12,338 nucleotides of DNA from Firmicutes bacterium UBA5499 (lineage in GTDB: Bacteria > Bacillota > DTU084): positions 1 through 12,338 of the forward strand of contig DIPB01000067.1 in the NCBI GenBank assembly GCA_002426275.1, in the 5' to 3' direction. The notes under the pieces were generated by a model that ran no database searches, had not been told where the DNA came from, and was given only the letters and a program-made list of their open reading frames with translations. A program made the position numbers and the translations under genes. This document shows positions 6,870 through 12,338 of this stretch, piece by piece (position 1 is the first letter of the stretch; each line of letters opens with the position of its first letter).

Positions 6870-7604
6870 GTGGATGTTGTGAAGAATTTTTTCAAGCCGG
6901 TGGCTGCGCTTGTGCTCGGACTCGCCTTGGCGGCTAGCCCTTTTGTGCGCGCGGCAGAGGTATCAAATTATCTCACCAGCTTTTACTATAACATGGGTCT
7001 GAAGGTGCTCTCTTACGGCTTCCACGCTTTGGCGGGAGAGCATCTTAAGCAGGTGCTGGAAAGCGAACCCGATAATTTTGAGGTTCGTTTGCTGCTGACC
7101 ATGCTCTTGTCCGAAGAAGGAGAACTGAAGGAGGCACTTGCGCAATGCGAGCTTTTGCGCAAAAGTCCGGATGCGGATCAGACTGTGGACGTGCTGGAGG
7201 GACAGATCCGTCAGCGCTTGGGTCAGCTGGACGTTGCCCAGTCTTTATATGAGAAAGCTTTGCAGGCGGACGACAAATCAGCAACAGCCCAATTGGGCCT
7301 GGCGCAAATTTTGGCGCTTAAGAATGAGCCTGCCAAGGCGGAAGAAGCTTATCGCACGGTGATTAAACTCTCGCCGGATCGTTTGGATGCATATTTGGAG
7401 CTTTCGGAGCTTTTGCAAAAGCAAGGAGAGCTTGCCAAGGCGGAGGAGGCTGTGAAAGCCGGGATCAACATTAACAGACAATGGGCTCCGCTGCATGAAC
7501 AGTTGGCCGCAGTCTATCAGAAAGCGGGAAAGTCTGAGGAAGCAGAAGTTGCCTTGGAAAGAGCGAAACAGCTGGAACAGGAGGCGCAGGCAGCAGCTAA
7601 CTAG
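6870..7604 (+). CDS. Exported TPR-repeat protein
   Basis: A 244-residue protein of tetratricopeptide repeats, which act as protein-binding scaffolds; no enzyme domain is visible. The N-terminus (KNFFKPVAALVLGLALAASPFVRAAEV) is a typical signal peptide with likely cleavage after Ala28 or Ala29 and no lipobox cysteine, so it is probably exported. Repeats run from about 37 to 239: clear TPR patterns are at 105-137 (GQIRQRLGQLDVAQSLYEKAL), 138-171 (LGLAQ...AEEAYRTVIKLSPD), 172-205 (LELSELLQKQGELAKAEEAV) and 206-239 (EQLAAVYQKAGKSEEAEVAL), with weaker ones before. Start choice is open: GTG 6870 has AAGAGG (6856-6861) 8 nt upstream, while GTG 6879 has AGAGGTG (6866-6872) and gives the neater MKNFFKP start. 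It is the first gene of the operon and lies 20 nt before dnaE. Specific function unknown. Confidence 0.85.
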   Translation: MDVVKNFFKPVAALVLGLALAASPFVRAAEVSNYLTSFYYNMGLKVLSYGFHALAGEHLKQVLESEPDNFEVRLLLTMLLSEEGELKEALAQCELLRKSPDADQTVDVLEGQIRQRLGQLDVAQSLYEKALQADDKSATAQLGLAQILALKNEPAKAEEAYRTVIKLSPDRLDAYLELSELLQKQGELAKAEEAVKAGININRQWAPLHEQLAAVYQKAGKSEEAEVALERAKQLEQEAQAAAN

Positions 7605-7624
7605 CGAGAAGGGGGGGCCTCGCT

Positions 7625-10600
7625 TTGTTTGTTCATTTGCATAACCATACGGAATACAGTTTGCTGGATGGCGCAAGCCGCATCGACGAGCTTGTGGATT
7701 TGGCCGCTCAAATGCAGATGCCGGCTTTGGCCATCACAGATCACGGGGTCCTCTACGGGGCCCTTCCTTTTTATCGCGCCGCCAAAAAGCGGGGGATCAA
7801 GCCCATCATCGGCTGCGAAGTGTATGTGGCCCCCAGAGGCCGGACCATGCGCGAACCCAAGCTGGATGCCAACTCTCACCACTTGGTGCTATTGGCCGCA
7901 AATCAGCGCGGATATAAAAATTTGCTGGCGCTCTCCAGCCTTGGCTTTCTGGAGGGTTTTTATTACAAGCCGCGGGTGGATAAGGAATTATTGGCCAGAT
8001 ATGCCCAAGGGCTAATCGCTCTTTCCGCGTGCCTGGGCGGAGAGATTCCGGAACGCGTTTTAGCGGGGGATTTGGCGGGCGCCAAACAAGCGGCCGCCGA
8101 GTATCGAGAGATCTTCGGAGCGGAGAATTTCTTTTTGGAATTGCAGGATCAAGGCCTGCCGGGTCAGACGCGGGTAAACGCCGCTTTGATTCAGCTGGGC
8201 AAGGAATTGGGGCTGGGCGTGGTCGCCACTGGCGATACGCATTACCTGCGCCAGAGCGACGCCCAAATTCACGATGTGCTGCTGTGCATTCAAACAGGGA
8301 AAACATTGGCAGACCGGGACAGGCTGCGCTTTGAGACCGAGGAATTTTACCTGAAATCGCCGGCTCAGATGGAACAGCTTTTCTCTTCCGTGCCTGAGGC
8401 AGTCGCCAATACCATTCGCATCGCGGACAGATGTCAGCTGGAATTGGAGTTTGGCGGCAGGCATCTGCCCCGCTTTCCGGTTCCGCAGGGAACGGACGCC
8501 AATGCGTATCTGCGCCGTCTGGCCACGGACGGGGCGCTTTCACGTTACGGGAGCGTGGAAGGAGAGGTAAAAGAGAGGCTCGCTCATGAGCTTGACGTCA
8601 TAGAGCAGATGGGGTTCTGCGACTATTTCCTGATCGTCTGGGATTTCGTGCGTTTTGCCAGAGAACAAGGGATCATGGTGGGGCCGGGCAGGGGTTCGGC
8701 GGCCGGCAGCCTGGTGGCATATTGCCTTGAGATCACGCAGCTGGATCCGCTGCGTTGGGGACTGCTTTTTGAGCGTTTTTTGAATCCCGATCGCGTCAGC
8801 ATGCCGGATATTGATATTGACTTTTGCCCTGAGCGCAGGGGAGAGGTTTTGGATTACGTCGCTCAGCGCTACGGCGAGGATCACGTGGCGCAGATCATCA
8901 CTTTCGGCACCATGGCTGCCAAAGCTGCGGTGCGGGATGCGGGTCGCGCCATGGCTTTGCCCTACAGCCAAGTTGACAGGGTGGCAAAGCTGATCCCGGC
9001 CAACGCTACTATAGCCGAGGCCATAGCCGATCAGAGTAAGCTGCGGGAGCTTGCCCAGACCCAGCCGGAAATTGAGAAGCTGCTGTCCGTGTCAGCCGCC
9101 ATCGAAGGGTTGCCGCGCCATGCCTCCATCCATGCGGCCGGAGTGGTGATCACAGATGAAAACCTGCTGGCTTGTACGCCTTTGCAACGACAGGGGTCCG
9201 GTCCCGTGACCACCCAGTACCCCATGGAGCAGCTAGAGAGCATCGGCCTGCTGAAAATGGACTTTTTGGGTCTGAGAACCCTCACCGTGCTGCAGAACGC
9301 CGCCCAACTGGCCGGCGGGATCAAGCTGGAGGACGTGCCAAGCGACGATCCTGAGGTTTTCAAGATGCTCAGCCGCGGAGAGACTATGGGCGTCTTTCAG
9401 CTGGAAAGTCAGATGTTTCAGCAGCTGCTGCGGGAGGTACAGCCAAGGCGCATGGAGGACATCATTGCCATCGTTGCTTTAGGCAGGCCCGGACCCATGG
9501 CCATGGTGCCGGAATACATCCGGGGCAAGGCTGCGCCGGATAAAATAACCTACCTGGATCCGGCGTTGGAGCCCATTCTCAAAGATACGTACGGGATCAT
9601 GGTCTACCAAGAGCAGGTGATGAGCATTGCCAGCACAGTGGCGGGGTTCACCTTAGCAGAGGCGGATTCTTTGCGCAGAGCCATGAGCAAGAAAAAGCCG
9701 GAGGCGATCGCAGCCATGAAAGAGCGGTTTCTGGCCGGGGCTCTGGCGCAGGGACTCTCCCCAGAGCGCGCTGAAAAGATTTTCAGCCAAATGGAGGATT
9801 TCGCCGGCTATGGCTTTAATAAATCACATGCGGCGTCTTATGCGCTGCTTGCCTACGTCACGGCGTATTTACGCCTGCATTACCCGGCCGCGTTCATGGC
9901 CGCGCAGCTTTCCAGCGTCCAGGGCCAATTGGAGAAAGTCGCCTCGTACGTTAACGGCTGCCGAAAAATGGGCCTGGAAGTATTGCCGCCGGATGTGAAT
10001 GAAAGCGGAGCCGGTTTCACAGTGGAAAAAGGCGCGATCCGTTTCGGCCTGTCTGCGGTGAAAAACGTGGGGTTGGGCGCCGTGGAAGAAATCGTCGCTG
10101 CCCGGGCAGCGGGGCCGTTTACATCCCTGGCTGACTTATGCAGCCGGGTAGATCTGCGGGCTGTAAACAAGCGGGTGCTGGAGAGCCTCATTAACGTCGG
10201 CGCTTTCCTTTCGGTCTATCCCAACAGGAGGGCGCTGCTGTTGAGCCTGGACGAGGCGATGCGTTTCGGCGAAGCTCAAAGCAATGAGCGCAACTCAAAG
10301 CAGGGCGCTCTTTTTACGGCGCCCGTCGCGCCTCCTCCCATGCCTGGGATCGAAGATTTCCCCGCTTCCGAAATTTTAGCCTTGGAGAAGGAATATCTCG
10401 GGCTCTTTCTCAGCGGTAATCCCTTGGAGCGGTGGAAAGAGATCCTCTCCAGGTTTGCCGTCCCGCTTTCGGCTTTGGCGGAAGATGCCAAGCGGGTAAC
10501 CGTGGGGGGAATGATCAGCGCGGTGAAAGAGATCACCACCAGGCGCGGCCAGAGAATGGCATACATTACCCTGGAAGCTCTGGATGGGACAGCGGAGCTT

Positions 10601-10957
10601 GTGGTGTTTCCAACCGTCTTTGCCAAATGCCAAAGCTGGCTGGCGTCCCAGCACGTGATTTTGGCCAGCGGCAAACTGGAGCGGGAGGAAGAAGACGATG
10701 CCGCCAGGATTCTGGCAGACGAGCTGATTCCCCTGGACGAGGGCGTTATTCAGCTGCGACTGGCAGGCGGGAGCGCGGAGCTAATTGGACTGCAAAACGC
10801 TCTGAAGCAAGCCTCGGGGAACAAACCGTTGATTTTGGAAGTGACCTCTGGCAACAAGCGGTGGTTCGTTTCCACAGCTCCCAGCTGGTGGCCGGAAGCG
10901 GCTCGAATCTCGCGCTTAGGAGATTTTCAATATCAGGTGCTTGAACCGTCAGGTTAG
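7625..10957 (+). CDS. dnaE: DNA polymerase III alpha subunit
   Basis: C-family replicative polymerase, 1110 residues, close to Bacillus DnaE in length. The PHP domain (1-270) keeps all nine expected metal ligands: His6, His8, Asp15, His40, Glu65, His86, Cys136, Asp204 and His206. The palm follows with GPGRGSAAGSLVAYC (353-367), PDIDIDF (394-400, catalytic Asp397 and Asp399) and KMDFLGLRTL (544-553, third Asp546). The fingers include GRPGPMAMVPEYIRG (620-634), YQEQVM (661-666) and FAGYGFNKSHAASYA (726-740). A helix-hairpin-helix region covers about 785-860. QGALF at 893-897 fits the QxxLF beta-clamp binding motif. An OB fold (about 955-1035) and a short C-terminal domain end the protein. The start is TTG, fixed by the N-terminus FVHLHNHTEYSLLDG; the RBS is an unusual AAGGGGGGG at 7609-7617. 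Whether this is the main replicase or a DnaE3-type partner of PolC cannot be decided here. Confidence 0.97.
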   Translation: MFVHLHNHTEYSLLDGASRIDELVDLAAQMQMPALAITDHGVLYGALPFYRAAKKRGIKPIIGCEVYVAPRGRTMREPKLDANSHHLVLLAANQRGYKNLLALSSLGFLEGFYYKPRVDKELLARYAQGLIALSACLGGEIPERVLAGDLAGAKQAAAEYREIFGAENFFLELQDQGLPGQTRVNAALIQLGKELGLGVVATGDTHYLRQSDAQIHDVLLCIQTGKTLADRDRLRFETEEFYLKSPAQMEQLFSSVPEAVANTIRIADRCQLELEFGGRHLPRFPVPQGTDANAYLRRLATDGALSRYGSVEGEVKERLAHELDVIEQMGFCDYFLIVWDFVRFAREQGIMVGPGRGSAAGSLVAYCLEITQLDPLRWGLLFERFLNPDRVSMPDIDIDFCPERRGEVLDYVAQRYGEDHVAQIITFGTMAAKAAVRDAGRAMALPYSQVDRVAKLIPANATIAEAIADQSKLRELAQTQPEIEKLLSVSAAIEGLPRHASIHAAGVVITDENLLACTPLQRQGSGPVTTQYPMEQLESIGLLKMDFLGLRTLTVLQNAAQLAGGIKLEDVPSDDPEVFKMLSRGETMGVFQLESQMFQQLLREVQPRRMEDIIAIVALGRPGPMAMVPEYIRGKAAPDKITYLDPALEPILKDTYGIMVYQEQVMSIASTVAGFTLAEADSLRRAMSKKKPEAIAAMKERFLAGALAQGLSPERAEKIFSQMEDFAGYGFNKSHAASYALLAYVTAYLRLHYPAAFMAAQLSSVQGQLEKVASYVNGCRKMGLEVLPPDVNESGAGFTVEKGAIRFGLSAVKNVGLGAVEEIVAARAAGPFTSLADLCSRVDLRAVNKRVLESLINVGAFLSVYPNRRALLLSLDEAMRFGEAQSNERNSKQGALFTAPVAPPPMPGIEDFPASEILALEKEYLGLFLSGNPLERWKEILSRFAVPLSALAEDAKRVTVGGMISAVKEITTRRGQRMAYITLEALDGTAELVVFPTVFAKCQSWLASQHVILASGKLEREEEDDAARILADELIPLDEGVIQLRLAGGSAELIGLQNALKQASGNKPLILEVTSGNKRWFVSTAPSWWPEAARISRLGDFQYQVLEPSG

Positions 10958-10971
10958 AGAGGAGAGATTAG

Positions 10972-11475
10972 ATGGCAGATCCGATGAAAATGCAAGTTGT
11001 GAAAATGCTGGCTGAGCGCGGCGTTTCTTTGGAGGAAATCTCCAAGTTGGCCTTGCAGCTGCAGGCGCCGTATAATAGCCGGCTGACAATGGAAGATTGC
11101 CTGGCCAGCGTGGAGCGGGTGCTTGAAAAACGCGAGATTCTCTACCCTGTGCTCACGGGGTTGGTTTTAGATCAGCTGGCGGAAGAGGGTAGCTTGCCGG
11201 AGCCGTTGCTTTCTTTGATTCGCAGCGACGAAGGGCTCTACGGCGTGGATGAGCTGTTGGGTCTTGGCATCACCAACATTTATGGCTCTGTGGGCTTGAC
11301 CAGCTTTGGTTACTTGGATAAAATGAAAAATGGGATCCTAGGCCAAATGAATTTGCTGCAGCAAAACGGCGGCCGGGTGACCACTTTTTTAGACGACATA
11401 GTGGCGGCCTTGGCAGCGGCGGCTTCAGCCAGATTGGCACACCAGGGGAAGGTGAAAAAAGAGCAAGCCATATGA
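10972..11475 (+). CDS. YutG-like protein of the PgpA (phosphatidylglycerophosphatase A) family
   Basis: A 167-residue protein strongly resembling Bacillus subtilis YutG. Recognisable segments are MLAERGVSLEEISKLALQLQ (12-31), LTMEDCLASVERVLEKRE (38-55), VLTGLVLDQLAEEGSLPEPL (60-79), SDEGLYGVDELLGL (85-98), NIYGSVGLTSFGYLDK (102-117) and TFLDDIVAALAAAASARLAH (138-157). The last holds the acidic DD pair typical of the PgpA fold. The family name comes from E. coli PgpA, which dephosphorylates phosphatidylglycerophosphate, but the E. coli protein is a membrane protein with extra GTxGSL-type motifs that I do not see, and this one has no clear transmembrane segment. The enzymatic role should therefore be treated as unproven. 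ATG 10972 has AGAGGAG 7 nt upstream. It is 14 nt after dnaE and 14 nt before the malic enzyme. Confidence 0.88.
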   Translation: MADPMKMQVVKMLAERGVSLEEISKLALQLQAPYNSRLTMEDCLASVERVLEKREILYPVLTGLVLDQLAEEGSLPEPLLSLIRSDEGLYGVDELLGLGITNIYGSVGLTSFGYLDKMKNGILGQMNLLQQNGGRVTTFLDDIVAALAAAASARLAHQGKVKKEQAI

Positions 11476-11489
11476 AAGGAAGATTGAGC

Positions 11490-12338
11490 ATGAATTTACG
11501 AGAAGAAGCCCTCTCCATGCACAGGGAAAGACCTGGCAAGATCGCAGTCCAGAGCACTGTGGAAGTGAAGAACAAGCGTCAGCTGAGCCTGGCCTATACC
11601 CCGGGCGTGGCTGAACCATGTCGCGAGATTCACCGCGATCCGGATCTCTCCTATGCGTATACCTCCAGGGGCAATATGGTGGCGGTGGTTTCGGACGGCA
11701 GCGCGGTGTTGGGCCTTGGCAACATCGGACCGCTTGCAGCCATGCCCGTGATGGAAGGCAAGGCAGTGCTATTTAAGGAGTTCGCCGGGGTGGACGCTTT
11801 TCCCATTTGCCTGAGCACCCAGGATCCGGACGAAATCGTGGCCGCGGTGCGGGCAATCGCTCCTTCGTTCGGCGGCATCAACTTAGAAGATATTTCCGCT
11901 CCCCGTTGCTTTGAAGTGGAACAAAGGCTGGACGCGGAATTGGACATACCCGTGTTTCATGACGATCAGCACGGAACCGCAGTGGTGACGCTGGCGGGCC
12001 TTTTGTCTGCGCTGCGGATTGTGGAGAAGAAACTGTCCGCCGTAAAAATCGTGATCAATGGCTCGGGCGCAGCCGGCACGGCCATCGCCAAATTGCTTTT
12101 GGATGCCGGAGCTGAGCAAATCATCGTCTGCGACAGCAAAGGAGTAATCAGCGCTGACAGCAGCAACGCCGCTAAGCGGGCTCTGGCTGCCATCACTAAT
12201 CCGGGGAAAGAAGCCGGCACGCTCCATGACGTCCTGCGGGGCGCGGACGTGTTCATCGGCGTCTCGCAAGCCAATCAGTTGGGAGGAGAGCAGGTAAAGA
12301 CTATGGCCACGGATCCCGTGCTCTTTGCCATGGCGAAT
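11490..12338 (+). CDS. NAD(P)-dependent malic enzyme (3' end outside window)
   Basis: Oxidatively decarboxylates malate to pyruvate with NAD+ or NADP+ and a divalent metal. 283 codons are visible from ATG 11490 and the frame runs off the window; the short bacterial form usually has about 390-410 residues, so roughly the last quarter is missing. Visible features are LAYTPGVAEPC (34-44) with catalytic Tyr36, GNIGPLAAMPVMEGKAVLFK (77-96) with Lys91, the metal ligands Glu133-Asp134 (INLEDISAP) and Asp159 within VFHDDQHGTA (155-164), then the Rossmann motif NGSGAAG (190-196) and GADVFIGVS (251-259). AAAGGAAG at 11475-11482 is the RBS, 7 nt upstream. The order dnaE then malic enzyme resembles Bacillus dnaE-ytsJ. 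Cofactor preference and maeA/maeB/ytsJ naming cannot be settled from this part, so no symbol is given. Confidence 0.95.
   Translation, partial: MNLREEALSMHRERPGKIAVQSTVEVKNKRQLSLAYTPGVAEPCREIHRDPDLSYAYTSRGNMVAVVSDGSAVLGLGNIGPLAAMPVMEGKAVLFKEFAGVDAFPICLSTQDPDEIVAAVRAIAPSFGGINLEDISAPRCFEVEQRLDAELDIPVFHDDQHGTAVVTLAGLLSALRIVEKKLSAVKIVINGSGAAGTAIAKLLLDAGAEQIIVCDSKGVISADSSNAAKRALAAITNPGKEAGTLHDVLRGADVFIGVSQANQLGGEQVKTMATDPVLFAMAN

Noticed and set aside
7611..7617. Run of seven G as a frameshift or phase-variation tract
   Set aside because: It lies between the TPR stop and the dnaE start, where length change would alter only RBS spacing; it is best read as part of the dnaE RBS.
7806..8543. 245-codon open frame on the - strand inside dnaE
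   Set aside because: Antisense to the conserved PHP domain; Pro/Arg-rich translation without motifs, a typical shadow frame.
10432..10944. 170-codon + strand frame inside the dnaE C-terminal region
   Set aside because: It is out of frame with the OB-fold region of dnaE, Gly/Arg-rich and without recognisable structure.

Overview
The window looks like ordinary chromosomal core sequence from a Bacillota (Firmicutes) bacterium, most likely a moderately GC-rich Clostridia or Negativicutes relative. I base this on four things: a Bst/Bacillus-like PolA with a degenerate proofreading domain, an RqcH of the Firmicutes type, a YutG-type PgpA-like protein, and a dnaE to malic enzyme gene order like that around Bacillus dnaE-ytsJ. 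Strong AGGAGG-like ribosome binding sites and frequent TTG/GTG starts fit as well. I see no mobile element, CRISPR array, tRNA or rRNA. The species cannot be named from the sequence alone.

Region 1 (1-4768, + strand) is a tightly packed operon: polA (5' end outside the window), mutM, coaE, mgsA, a small membrane-anchored lytic transglycosylase, and an alpha/beta hydrolase. Every junction is either an overlap (4, 32 and 23 nt) or a gap of 12 nt or less, so translation is probably coupled. It joins repair synthesis (PolA) and 8-oxoguanine removal (MutM) with the last step of CoA synthesis (CoaE), the methylglyoxal bypass (MgsA) and cell-wall turnover.

Region 2 (4805-6740, - strand) is a two-gene unit, rqcH then a stand-alone Smr-domain gene, read from a good sigma-A-type promoter (TTGACC, 17 nt, TACCAT with an extended -10). 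RqcH adds C-terminal alanine tails on stalled 50S subunits. The Smr gene starts 7 nt after it and keeps the DxH motif seen in Smr nucleases that cut mRNA at collided ribosomes. This pairing is the most interesting observation here.

Region 3 (6870-12338, + strand) is a second operon, divergent from rqcH: an exported TPR protein, dnaE (replicative polymerase alpha subunit with an intact PHP metal site), a YutG/PgpA-like protein, and an NAD(P)-dependent malic enzyme cut off by the window end. Gaps are 20, 14 and 14 nt.

Nearly all of the sequence is coding. The only stretches without a gene are the 129-nt divergent promoter region (6741-6869) and a 36-nt convergent gap (4769-4804) without a visible terminator.
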